Below, one piece after another: positions 1-6,512 of a stretch of 9,850 nucleotides of DNA. The position numbers were made by a program, and so were the translations under genes. Where the stretch lies: the NCBI GenBank assembly GCA_964477085.1, contig CAYZDF010000086.1, positions 1 to 9,850 on the forward strand, in the 5' to 3' direction. Each line of letters starts with the position of its first letter. Position 1 is the first letter of the stretch. The notes beneath the pieces were generated by a model that was given only the letters and a program-made list of their open reading frames with translations, was not told the DNA's origin and searched no databases. This DNA is from Dichloromethanomonas sp964477085. GTDB lineage: Bacteria > Bacillota > Desulfitobacteriia > Desulfitobacteriales > Syntrophobotulaceae.

Positions 1-52
1 GCCATGGTCCTTTTTCCAGTTCGTCAAGTTGCGGTGTTTTTTTCTCAGTCAT
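1..52 (-). CDS. dsrA: Dissimilatory sulfite reductase alpha subunit, first 17 codons only
   Basis: Only the N-terminus is in the window: it reads MTEKKTPQLDELEKGPW and runs off the left edge. The LDELEKGPW stretch matches, from memory, the extreme N-terminus of DsrA proteins such as that of Archaeoglobus, which have it within the first 15-20 residues. A ribosome binding site GGAGG lies 7 nt before the ATG. DsrA with DsrB forms the cytoplasmic sirohaem sulfite reductase that reduces sulfite to the sulfide level. It is the last gene visible in the leftward run dsrM, dsrK, flavoprotein, ferredoxin, which supports the call. No catalytic residue can be seen in so short a piece, so the identity rests on this motif and on context. 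Confidence 0.75.
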   Translation of the reverse strand, partial: MTEKKTPQLDELEKGPW

Positions 53-84
53 GGTATATCCTCCATTTTACTTAATATAGAAAT

Positions 85-273
85 TTAGATTTCCATAATG
101 GACACTGCTCCTGTGGGACAAACAGTCGTGCAGGACTCACATCCCATACATTCGCTTTCGTCACCAGTTACAACCGCTTTTCCATTTTCAAACCCAAGAA
201 TTTTGGCGGGGCAGTTTGGAGAGCATTCATTGCAACCGGAACATTCATCTTCATTAATTGATACGATAAACAT
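85..273 (-). CDS. 2[4Fe-4S] ferredoxin
   Basis: A 62-residue electron carrier with two classical CxxCxxCxxxCP motifs: C11, C14, C17, C21 and C42, C45, C48, C52. This is the full length of a clostridial-type ferredoxin, with no extra domain, signal peptide or membrane segment, so it should be cytoplasmic. The start is secure: GGGGAGGTGATT, an excellent anti-16S match, sits just before the ATG. It lies 44 bp after the flavoprotein-rhodanese gene and 32 bp before dsrA, on the same strand, so cotranscription is likely. Its probable role is to pass low-potential electrons to or from the sulfite reductase or the flavoprotein; the partner is inferred from position only. Confidence 0.92.
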   Translation of the reverse strand: MFIVSINEDECSGCNECSPNCPAKILGFENGKAVVTGDESECMGCESCTTVCPTGAVSIMEI

Positions 274-317
274 GGAATCACCTCCCCTATAAGATCTAAT
301 ATATTATTTACTTGGGA

Positions 318-1991
318 TTAATCACCTAAGATTGACAATCCCCCTTCCAAATAATGAACATTTGTTAACCCTTTGCCTTGAAGCATACAGGCTGCTTCAA
401 AGCCCCGGATTCCCATTTCACAGACCGTTATAATTTTCTTATCGGTCTGTAATTCCTGCCAGCGGTTGTGAAGCTCACTCAATGGGATCTCTATTTTATT
501 CTGATATGGAATTGGTTTAGTTCGAACTTCATCGGGGGTACGGATATCAAGAATACATATTTCTTCGGGGTTTTCTAAAAGTTGAGTCATTTCAGCACAA
601 GTAACACTGCCGACAAGGCCGGTTATCTTATTCCTAAGCGCATTAGCAGCATGGGCAATTAAATCAATGGCTGTTGAGAAAGAAGGAGCATAACCTAAAT
701 CCAAGGTGGAAATGTCTTCAAGAGTTCCGTTAAACCGAATAGCTGTCACCGCAACGTCGAGACGCTTAATCACTTCTCCCGGCCCTACAACCTGGGCTCC
801 CAGGACTCGCCCAGTGTTTTTCTCGGCAAGCAGCTTGACCTTTACTTTATCATGCATTGGGTAATAATGAGTTGCGTCATAACCGGAGATAATAACTTGG
901 CTAAAATCAAGATTATTTTGTTTGGCTTCATCTTCACCTAAACCGGTACGCCCAATATTAAGGTCAAAACATTGGAGAACCGATGTTTTGCTGACTCCGG
1001 GAAATTTAGAATCTATACCGGCGATATTATCCGCGATAATTCTCCCATGCTTATTGGCTGTTGAGGCTAACGGCGCATAAACCGGAAGTCCAGTCAGGAG
1101 GTCAATATTCTCTATACAGTCACCACCTGCGTAAATAAAAGGATCAGAGGTAATTAAATTGGCATTCACCTTGATAGCCCCGGTAACACCCAGTTCGATC
1201 CCGGCAGAACAGGCAAGATCAACAGTGGGGCGGGTACCGATCGCTAATAATACGGCATCGGTTTCTATTGAGCCCTTCGCTGTTTCAACCTTTGTAACAG
1301 CTCCGCTTTCATCTGCAATAATGGATTTAACCTGGGATGAAAGCTGTAAATCCAAACCTTTATTACATAATTCCTTTTCGACCAAGGCTGCCATATCTGC
1401 ATCCAGGAGCTTGGGCAGAACATGGGGCTGGGCTTCACAAATTGTTATTTTTAAACGTAAACCGCACAAAGCATCAGCCGCTTCCATCCCAATCAGACCG
1501 GCACCAATGATCGTTAGATGTTTAATTTTTTTACTGCGGACTAATTCGCGCAGCTTTTTTGCATCGTCAGGATGATGAAGGGTAAAGACATAGGGGAGAT
1601 TTGTACCTGGAAAATTAGGTACAATGGGCCTGGCTCCGGTTGCAAGGACTAAGTAGTCATAGGGAAGAATCTCTTGCTGTCCTGTAAGGACATTGCGGAT
1701 CTCAACTTGTTTTTGTTCACGGTCGATATTCTCAGCTCTGGTATTATTCAGCACTTTGACATTTTTAGTTAAGTAAAAGAAATCCGGATCACGAACGCTG
1801 CCTGAAGAAGTCATCATGAGTTCCATAATATCGTTAACAAGATTCCCGACATAAAGCGGTAAACCGCAAGAACCATAGGAAATGAGTTCCCCTTGTTCTA
1901 CAACTGTGATATCAGCATCAGGGAGTAATCTTCTAAGTCTTGCCGCGGTTTTGGGCCCTGCAGCAACACCGCCAATAATTACTACTTTCAT
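318..1991 (-). CDS. CoA-disulfide/persulfide reductase-type flavoprotein fused to rhodanese domain
   Basis: A 557-residue two-domain protein. Residues 1-455 are a FAD/NAD-linked disulfide reductase: FAD-binding GGVAAG near 7-12, the single-cysteine motif SYGSCGLP with redox Cys42, NAD-binding GAGLIG at 163-168, and the second FAD motif YAGGDC at 287-292. One active cysteine rather than a CxxxxC pair is typical of CoA-disulfide reductase and NADH-dependent persulfide reductase (Npsr). The dimerisation region has the family motif LDLGYAPSFSTA near 430. Residues about 462-557 are a rhodanese domain with loop CEMGIR, catalytic Cys524. The known fused CoADR-Rhd enzymes reduce CoA persulfide or polysulfide with NAD(P)H and release sulfide. 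The gene begins 6 bp after dsrK, and its ribosome binding site lies inside the last GAG codons of dsrK, indicating translational coupling. The exact substrate is not determinable from sequence. Confidence 0.88.
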   Translation of the reverse strand: MKVVIIGGVAAGPKTAARLRRLLPDADITVVEQGELISYGSCGLPLYVGNLVNDIMELMMTSSGSVRDPDFFYLTKNVKVLNNTRAENIDREQKQVEIRNVLTGQQEILPYDYLVLATGARPIVPNFPGTNLPYVFTLHHPDDAKKLRELVRSKKIKHLTIIGAGLIGMEAADALCGLRLKITICEAQPHVLPKLLDADMAALVEKELCNKGLDLQLSSQVKSIIADESGAVTKVETAKGSIETDAVLLAIGTRPTVDLACSAGIELGVTGAIKVNANLITSDPFIYAGGDCIENIDLLTGLPVYAPLASTANKHGRIIADNIAGIDSKFPGVSKTSVLQCFDLNIGRTGLGEDEAKQNNLDFSQVIISGYDATHYYPMHDKVKVKLLAEKNTGRVLGAQVVGPGEVIKRLDVAVTAIRFNGTLEDISTLDLGYAPSFSTAIDLIAHAANALRNKITGLVGSVTCAEMTQLLENPEEICILDIRTPDEVRTKPIPYQNKIEIPLSELHNRWQELQTDKKIITVCEMGIRGFEAACMLQGKGLTNVHYLEGGLSILGD

Positions 1992-1997
1992 AATGGT

Positions 1998-3608
1998 TTA
2001 CTCCTCCTCAAAGTTTAAATACGGTCTATCCAGAGTAGTTAGGGCATTAACCATTAGTTCTACTAATCCGCCATAATGGATATTGAACTTAGCTGTAGCC
2101 TGGTAGTATTCAAGCATGTCCCTAATAGTCCCTTTACAATTGGAGCAGGGTGCGCAGACATATTTAACAATATCCGGGTTGCCGACTTCCTCTCCAAAAG
2201 CAGAAAGTATCTGCTCGAATTTCATGCGAGTACTGACTTTGTTTCGAAAATCGGCAAAATTCATAGATTGCATGATGGCAAAACCACTACCACCACCGCA
2301 GCAATAGTTATTGACTCCATGGGGAGTCATTTCCCTGAACTGAGGGCAAATTGCTTTTAGAACATTTCTCTGTGGTTGAACGATCCCCATATGCCTGACC
2401 ACATTGCAAGGGTCATGCAAAGTTACTGGAAAGTTATTTTTCATTGGGTTAAAGGTAAGGCGTTTGGTTTCTACAAGCTCCCATAAGAGAGGCAAACAGC
2501 TTTCTACGGGTAATTTGTTCTCTCCATAGGTCATACGGTCGGCGCTGACAGCAGCGGCTTTATGGGCATGGCCACATTCTCCGATAATAATACGTCTTAC
2601 ACCCAATTCTTTAGCCGCTTCAAACTGTTGAAGCGCAATCTTTTTTGCCATAGTGTCGTCATACCAGATGCCATAGTTAACATTATCATAGCCAATCATG
2701 GAACTGCTCAAAGTATAATTAAGACTGGCTTCATCAAATAAAATAGCAAAAGCCGCAGGATTTTCCGGCCAGGCCATAAATTCCCCGGCATTATGGGTCA
2801 AGAGGAAATCAGCGCCTTTTTTATCTATAGGGATTTTAATTTTGCGGCCGGTTTTTTCTTCAATATCTTCTTCTATAAATTCAATTGTATCCAGAAAGGC
2901 AGCTTTGGTAATCCCGGTAGAAGAACCGGTTTCCAACTGCCTTACACATCCTTTGGAATGTAATGGAGTTGGGGCAATACCAAGCTCTTGACTGAAAATT
3001 TTTCTAATCTCACGGGTTAGCATGCCATTGTCCAGGCCGAGTGGGCAGGTTTGGGCACAACGCCGGCAAAGATTGCAGCGATAGGCCAGTTCGCCGAGCC
3101 GGGCAATGGTTTCCCAGTTGATATCGATATCGGCCCGGACAAATTTATTCAAAAGTTTGCCCCCGGGAGTAAAATACTTTTTGTAGATTTTACGAAACAC
3201 TTCAGAACGGAAAATTGGCCTGTACAACTCGCTCTGATTACTGGATTTGTAGATATGACAGGCATCTGTACAGGTATTGCATTTGGCGCAGTATTCCATC
3301 GTGAGTGATAACGGTTGAATGTAATTTTTGTTGCTGTCGGCAAATAATTTAGCTAAACCATTAATGAACTTGCGAACGAATTCATCTTCTTCTTCTTTTG
3401 TGGAGGGCCGGGTCATGGTATCCAGACCGATAATCCCATCAAGAGAAGTACAATATTTTTCTTTCCAAGCATCTTTGGGTTTCGTGAGTGCCGGTTCCAT
3501 CCCTTCCTTGTTATAAGGTGCCGACAAGGGCATTAATGAATCAAGCTGTACGAGCTGTTCCGTCTTCTTATCTATATCTTTAGGCTGTAAATCCAATTGT
3601 TTACTCAT
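1998..3608 (-). CDS. dsrK: DsrK-like Fe-S protein (HdrD-type heterodisulfide reductase subunit)
   Basis: A 536-residue cytoplasmic iron-sulfur protein. Two ferredoxin-type sites are visible: C107, C110, C113, C117 followed by H, and C178, C181, C184, C188 followed by P. The C-terminal half has the cysteine-rich pattern of HdrD/DsrK: GECGHA at 343-348, HDPC ending at C401, the pair C436-C437 in YCCGGGSG, and C485, C488, C491. This pattern binds the special [4Fe-4S] cluster that cleaves a disulfide; in DsrK the substrate is thought to be the DsrC trisulfide. An in-frame GTG at 3617 would add three residues, but AAGGAG lies 8 nt before the ATG at 3608, so I choose that. It follows dsrM by 15 bp, the usual membrane-anchor partner. 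DsrMK without DsrJOP is common in Gram-positive sulfate reducers. No DsrC gene is in the window. Confidence 0.85.
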   Translation of the reverse strand: MSKQLDLQPKDIDKKTEQLVQLDSLMPLSAPYNKEGMEPALTKPKDAWKEKYCTSLDGIIGLDTMTRPSTKEEEDEFVRKFINGLAKLFADSNKNYIQPLSLTMEYCAKCNTCTDACHIYKSSNQSELYRPIFRSEVFRKIYKKYFTPGGKLLNKFVRADIDINWETIARLGELAYRCNLCRRCAQTCPLGLDNGMLTREIRKIFSQELGIAPTPLHSKGCVRQLETGSSTGITKAAFLDTIEFIEEDIEEKTGRKIKIPIDKKGADFLLTHNAGEFMAWPENPAAFAILFDEASLNYTLSSSMIGYDNVNYGIWYDDTMAKKIALQQFEAAKELGVRRIIIGECGHAHKAAAVSADRMTYGENKLPVESCLPLLWELVETKRLTFNPMKNNFPVTLHDPCNVVRHMGIVQPQRNVLKAICPQFREMTPHGVNNYCCGGGSGFAIMQSMNFADFRNKVSTRMKFEQILSAFGEEVGNPDIVKYVCAPCSNCKGTIRDMLEYYQATAKFNIHYGGLVELMVNALTTLDRPYLNFEEE

Positions 3609-3623
3609 GTTAATCACTCCTTG

Positions 3624-4448
3624 CTATTGGTTCATATGAGGTGCAGACCATTTGGTCTGAGGAGGATGGGCTGCAGCTTCCATAAGTTTCTTTTCTACTT
3701 CACTGCCGGGCAAATTGGGGTCATTTTCCCATAAGACTTTATGAAACGTAAAGTATTTGCCTACATAGTGATTCATTTTGCATAATGGAATATAAATAAA
3801 CATGATTCCAAGCAGTACTAAATGAACAGTTACCAGATTACCCGGTTGAAGGGGGCTAAAGGAAAGCAACTGTGCAATAAATTGTTGAGGAGACACGCTT
3901 GTTGTCCAGGCGAAAATTCCGGTAATCAATACGGCAAAAATCAAGATGAGGTTAAAATATTCCTGAGGGGTAGTATATTTCTTAAGGGTTGTATCAAAAA
4001 TTCTGCGGATCAGCAGAAGGAAATTACCCGTGAACGCTAACGTGAAGCCGACCATACCAATAGCAGAAGTAAAATACGAAATGAATGCAAAGGGGAGCAC
4101 ATAATTTATCAACAGTAAAAGTGTCCAGCCAAAGAGAAAGTAAATTCCTAAGTGAAAAGCATATGAAGCCCACCATAATTTCTTCTGGTTGACAAATAAT
4201 TTTTTGATAAAGAGCATTTCCAGAAGCATATCCTTAATCTCACCAAGGTGGGATATTGCTCTGGGTTTATTCCACCATTCTATTTCCTCGTAATAAGACC
4301 CCCCGTACTCAGCTTTCTCTCCTTCTTTCGGGATAGGATACAAGTCAAGTCGACCGTGGATAGGCATCTTGGCAAATATCCATGCTTTATATGCGGAAAA
4401 ACCTATAAAACAAAAGACAGATACTATAATGAAGAATGTGAGCAACAA
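3624..4448 (-). CDS. dsrM: DsrM-like membrane cytochrome b (NarI-type quinol-linked subunit)
   Basis: A 274-residue integral membrane protein with about five hydrophobic segments: roughly residues 1-22, 93-117, 127-148, 164-184 and 204-223. Candidate haem b ligands are H99 (in the second segment), H209 (last segment), H227 and H236. This pattern, plus an adjacent dsrK, is that of DsrM or the nitrate reductase gamma family, which takes electrons from menaquinol and passes them to the Fe-S partner. It is shorter than many DsrM proteins (300 or more residues). Start choice: an in-frame TTG at 4463 lies within the Shine-Dalgarno itself; GGAGGAG at 4455-4461 sits 6 nt before the TTG at 4448, so the protein should begin there. 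It is the first gene of the dsr run, after a non-coding region of about 300 bp. Confidence 0.8.
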   Translation of the reverse strand: MLLTFFIIVSVFCFIGFSAYKAWIFAKMPIHGRLDLYPIPKEGEKAEYGGSYYEEIEWWNKPRAISHLGEIKDMLLEMLFIKKLFVNQKKLWWASYAFHLGIYFLFGWTLLLLINYVLPFAFISYFTSAIGMVGFTLAFTGNFLLLIRRIFDTTLKKYTTPQEYFNLILIFAVLITGIFAWTTSVSPQQFIAQLLSFSPLQPGNLVTVHLVLLGIMFIYIPLCKMNHYVGKYFTFHKVLWENDPNLPGSEVEKKLMEAAAHPPQTKWSAPHMNQ

Positions 4449-4454
4449 ATTTAT

Positions 4455-4461
4455 CTCCTCC
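4455..4461 (-). promoter_or_regulatory. Ribosome binding site that fixes the dsrM start
   Basis: GGAGGAG on the minus strand, 6 nt before TTG at 4448. A longer open frame begins at TTG 4463 and would swallow this site, so the shorter start is preferred. Confidence 0.75.
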
Positions 4462-4531
4462 AATATTCTTTAAATACAATAATTAGCCTGATGTAATTAG
4501 TAAAATAAAATAATTGTAGCTACAGCATCAG

Positions 4532-4545
4532 TGTAATTTATCACA
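4532..4545 (-). promoter_or_regulatory. Candidate Crp/Fnr-family operator upstream of dsrM
   Basis: On the minus strand this reads TGTGA-TAAA-TTACA, a near-perfect palindrome with 5-bp arms and a 4-bp centre. That 14-bp spacing is the one used by Fnr (TTGAT-N4-ATCAA) and CprK (TTAAT-N4-ATTAA). It does not have the 6-bp spacing of Crp or Rex sites. It lies 84-97 bp upstream of the dsrM start, a plausible activator position. No promoter hexamers could be matched to it, so this is suggestive only. Confidence 0.35.
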
Positions 4546-4558
4546 AATACTCTGTAAA

Positions 4559-4595
4559 ATTGTTATTTTTAATAATAGCCATTAAAAATAACAAT
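4559..4595. repeat. Perfect 15-bp inverted repeat upstream of dsrM
   Basis: Arms 4559-4573 and 4581-4595 (ATTGTTATTTTTAAT and its exact complement) are separated by 7 bp. The stem is almost all A/T and is not followed by a clean T-run on either strand beyond general AT-richness. It could be a regulator site, a transcript hairpin ahead of dsrM, or a second weak terminator after trxB. Confidence 0.55.
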
Positions 4596-4643
4596 AATAA
4601 AACAAAAAGGTTAACCTGGAGAGTTTTCCATATTAAACCTTTT
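4596..4643 (-). terminator. Probable rho-independent terminator after trxB
   Basis: In the minus-strand transcript, AAAAGGTT plus TAA (4643-4633) pairs with TTAACCTTTT (4614-4605), with one bulged base. Inside it a 4-bp TGGA/TCCA stem (4627-4630 with 4617-4620) closes a 6-nt loop. The 3' arm runs straight into a T-rich tract, TTTTTGTTTTATT. It lies about 105 bp after the trxB stop and would separate trx-trxB from the dsr genes. The stem is AT-rich, so termination may be partial. Confidence 0.5.
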
Positions 4644-4749
4644 CAGTAGATAGTATTCTTTTAATCTAAGCAATTAACTTACTTCCCTTATTCCATAACC
4701 TTTGGTTACAGAACAAAGAGAGTGAAGTCTTTTTTAGTCCTAATATCCG

Positions 4750-5961
4750 TTAGATTTGGCTTTTTATATTATTTTTGTCCATACTGCATTCAAGTTCTTT
4801 GAGTTTTTCACCCTTGTTAAGAATTACGACGCTCGGGGCCTTGGCTATTCCGTATTTTTCAGCAAGACTTTTCTTCGTTGCCATATCGACCTTAACCATT
4901 TTATACGTATCGGTATAATCTTTCTGAACTTCTTCCAACAGTGTACAGAATGCAAGGCTTTCGGTCATAGCGGCGTTAAAGAATACAAGAAGCACTTTCT
5001 TATCGCTATTTAGAATGTTATTTTGGAAAGCCTCCATTTCTTCAATATAACGCTCCGCTGCAACAGCTGCAACAGCTCCGTCTCCAGCTGCTGTAACGAC
5101 TTGTCGCAAATATTTAACTCGGTTATCGCCCACAGCATAAACTCCGGTAATATTTGTCTCCATCAGATCATTAACCGGTATATATCCTCGTTTATCAACC
5201 TTGATGCCGCTGTCTTTAAGGAATCCGGTAGAAGGAATCATACCAACAAAGAAAAATACACCCTGGCAATCTAAGGTCGAAGAAGCTCCGGTTTTAATAT
5301 TTTTCAGTTTGACACCTTCCACATTTTCCTTCCCGATAACCTCTTCGATAGTTGAGTTCCAAACAAACTCCATCTTTTCATTGGCAAAAGCTTTTTCGGC
5401 ACTAACTTTATTACAATCCAGTATTCCTTGATCGTGTAAAACGATAACGGTTACTTTACGGGCATACTTAGTGATGTACATGCCTTCTTCAATCGCCTGA
5501 TCACCGCTTCCAATAACGACTACATCTTCACCCTCAAAGAATTCCGCGTCGCACGTTGCACAATAAGCCACACCGTTGCCTCTTAGTCTTGTCTCGCCTG
5601 GAATATTCAAAAGTCTTGGTTCACTACCGCAGGCAATAATGACTGCTTTTGCAATAAGCTCCTTGCCTTTTTTAGTCTTTACTACTTTTTCTTCGTTAGA
5701 AAAATCCACACTTATAACTTCATCTTTGATAAATTCCACACCGAAACTATCCGCATGCCTCTGAAAATCTTTCATAAGATCCGGTCCGGTTATTTGAATA
5801 TATCCCGGATAGTTAACTATTTCCCTTGTTGTATTTACCAAACCGCCTACGGAACCTTTATTAATTACTGCTGTTTTGAGTCTTGCCCTTCCTCCATAAA
5901 TGGCCGCAGCTAATCCAGCCGGGCCTCCGCCGATAATGAGTAAGTCGTAAGTATCAACCAT
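4750..5961 (-). CDS. trxB: Thioredoxin reductase with C-terminal degenerate thioredoxin domain
   Basis: A 403-residue protein. Residues 1-310 are a low-molecular-weight thioredoxin reductase: FAD-binding GGGPAG at 11-16, redox-active CATC at 134-137, nucleotide-binding GSGDQA at 151-156, and the FAD motif GDNRVKYLRQVVTAAGDGA at 278-296. The usual HRRxxxR motif that grips the 2'-phosphate of NADPH is absent; the matching stretch reads VLHDQGILDC, which has no arginine. Residues about 318-403 are an extra thioredoxin-fold domain with the cis-proline region KAPSVVIL but no CxxC (FNAAMTESLAFC replaces it), so it cannot act as a dithiol carrier. Normal family length is about 310. A GGAGG site lies 9 nt before the ATG. 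It follows the thioredoxin gene by 38 bp, so the two should work as a pair. The electron donor may be NADH rather than NADPH (inference). Confidence 0.9.
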   Translation of the reverse strand: MVDTYDLLIIGGGPAGLAAAIYGGRARLKTAVINKGSVGGLVNTTREIVNYPGYIQITGPDLMKDFQRHADSFGVEFIKDEVISVDFSNEEKVVKTKKGKELIAKAVIIACGSEPRLLNIPGETRLRGNGVAYCATCDAEFFEGEDVVVIGSGDQAIEEGMYITKYARKVTVIVLHDQGILDCNKVSAEKAFANEKMEFVWNSTIEEVIGKENVEGVKLKNIKTGASSTLDCQGVFFFVGMIPSTGFLKDSGIKVDKRGYIPVNDLMETNITGVYAVGDNRVKYLRQVVTAAGDGAVAAVAAERYIEEMEAFQNNILNSDKKVLLVFFNAAMTESLAFCTLLEEVQKDYTDTYKMVKVDMATKKSLAEKYGIAKAPSVVILNKGEKLKELECSMDKNNIKSQI

Positions 5962-5999
5962 AATTGTACCGCCTCCAAAACACCTAATGTAAGAATGGA

Positions 6000-6323
6000 T
6001 TAAGCAATAACTTCAGCTATTTTTTCTTCAATTTGCTCGTCTTCCACTTTCCCGGCCATTTTCCCTAGATATTCCCCATCATTAAAGAAAAGAATCTGAG
6101 GGACTCCCTTTAGAGAAAAACGTTGAAATAAAGCTGTATTTTCTTCAATATCAACATAATAAAAACCGAATTTCCCAACAAACTTAGGTGCTAATTCCTC
6201 TAAAACTGGAACAACCTCCTTGCAAACGTGACATGATGTTCTAGAGAAAATTACCAAGCAAGGTTCACCGTTATCATAGATGATTTCTTCGAAACTATTA
6301 GGGTCTAATTGCTGTAAAGACAT
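6000..6323 (-). CDS. trxA: Thioredoxin with CHVC active site
   Basis: A 107-residue single-domain thioredoxin, full family length and without a signal peptide. The redox motif is C31-H-V-C34 (SRTSCHVCKEV) instead of the standard WCGPC, and the tryptophan before it is replaced by serine. The cis-proline loop KGVPQILFF and the YVDIEEN strand are conserved. A histidine in the CxxC motif, as in DsbA-type CPHC, usually raises the redox potential, so this protein may differ from a housekeeping TrxA. AAGGAG precedes the ATG by about 9 nt. It is first in a two-gene unit with the unusual thioredoxin reductase, its likely reductant, and has a good promoter at 6423-6452. The downstream target, perhaps sulfur-metabolism proteins, is inferred from the dsr neighbourhood. 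Confidence 0.88.
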   Translation of the reverse strand: MSLQQLDPNSFEEIIYDNGEPCLVIFSRTSCHVCKEVVPVLEELAPKFVGKFGFYYVDIEENTALFQRFSLKGVPQILFFNDGEYLGKMAGKVEDEQIEEKIAEVIA

Positions 6324-6415
6324 TTACACACACTCCTTGAAATATTAACTTTATTATTAGCTTTAACATTAGCTTAAAATATTGGCTAAAAAGAGAAATT
6401 TTCACCAATTATTTT

Positions 6416-6433
6416 TATCCTTATTATAGGATA
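6416..6433. promoter_or_regulatory. Inverted repeat covering the trx -10 box (candidate operator)
   Basis: TATCCT-ATAATA-AGGATA on the minus strand: a perfect 6-6-6 palindrome whose centre contains most of the TATAAT box of the trx promoter. A repressor bound here would block transcription. The regulator is unknown. Confidence 0.4.
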
Positions 6434-6452
6434 GTTAAATTTCATTATCCAA
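6423..6452 (-). promoter_or_regulatory. Promoter for trx-trxB
   Basis: Minus strand: perfect -10 TATAAT (6428-6423), preceded after 18 bp by TTGGAT (6452-6447), which matches TTGACA at three positions. An AT-rich 20-bp palindrome lies at and just upstream of the -35, like an UP element. The predicted transcript start is near 6416, about 90 nt before the trx ATG. Confidence 0.55.
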
Positions 6453-6470
6453 TAATAAAATTTTATTATT
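6451..6470. repeat. 20-bp perfect AT palindrome
   Basis: AATAATAAAATTTTATTATT is its own reverse complement. It abuts the trx -35 box and could be a regulator site or simply an AT-rich promoter element. Confidence 0.5.
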
Positions 6471-6512
6471 ATGATAGGAAATTTTTATATCAGTGTAAAG
6501 ATTAGCATTCAA

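Larger units (their letters stand above)
4449..4749. other. Non-coding region between trxB and dsrM, rich in inverted repeats
   Basis: About 300 bp of AT-rich DNA without a credible gene. In leftward order it holds a likely terminator (4596-4643), a perfect 15-bp inverted repeat (4559-4595), a Crp/Fnr-like 14-bp palindrome (4532-4545), a 10-bp palindrome TGTAGCTACA (4515-4524) and the dsrM ribosome binding site. A small TAACC-TTT-GGTTA hairpin (4696-4708) and a TTAAT-N7-ATTAA element (4661-4677) lie nearer trxB. I could not pick a convincing -35/-10 pair for dsrM. Confidence 0.7.

Noticed and set aside
1159..1575. Plus-strand open frame of 138 codons inside the flavoprotein gene
   Set aside because: It is antisense to conserved FAD/NAD-binding sequence and its protein has no recognisable features.
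4532..4545. Rex operator upstream of dsrM
   Set aside because: The half-sites resemble TTGTGA/TCACAA, but the centre is 4 bp instead of the 6 bp needed for Rex, and one arm has mismatches. It fits the Fnr geometry better.
4569..4585. CprK dehalobox (TTAAT-N4-ATTAA)
   Set aside because: The spacer is 7 bp, not 4, which puts the half-sites on the wrong helix faces for a CprK dimer.
4696..4708. TAACC-TTT-GGTTA hairpin as the trxB terminator
   Set aside because: The stem is only 5 bp and no T-run follows on the minus strand; the structure at 4596-4643 is a better candidate.
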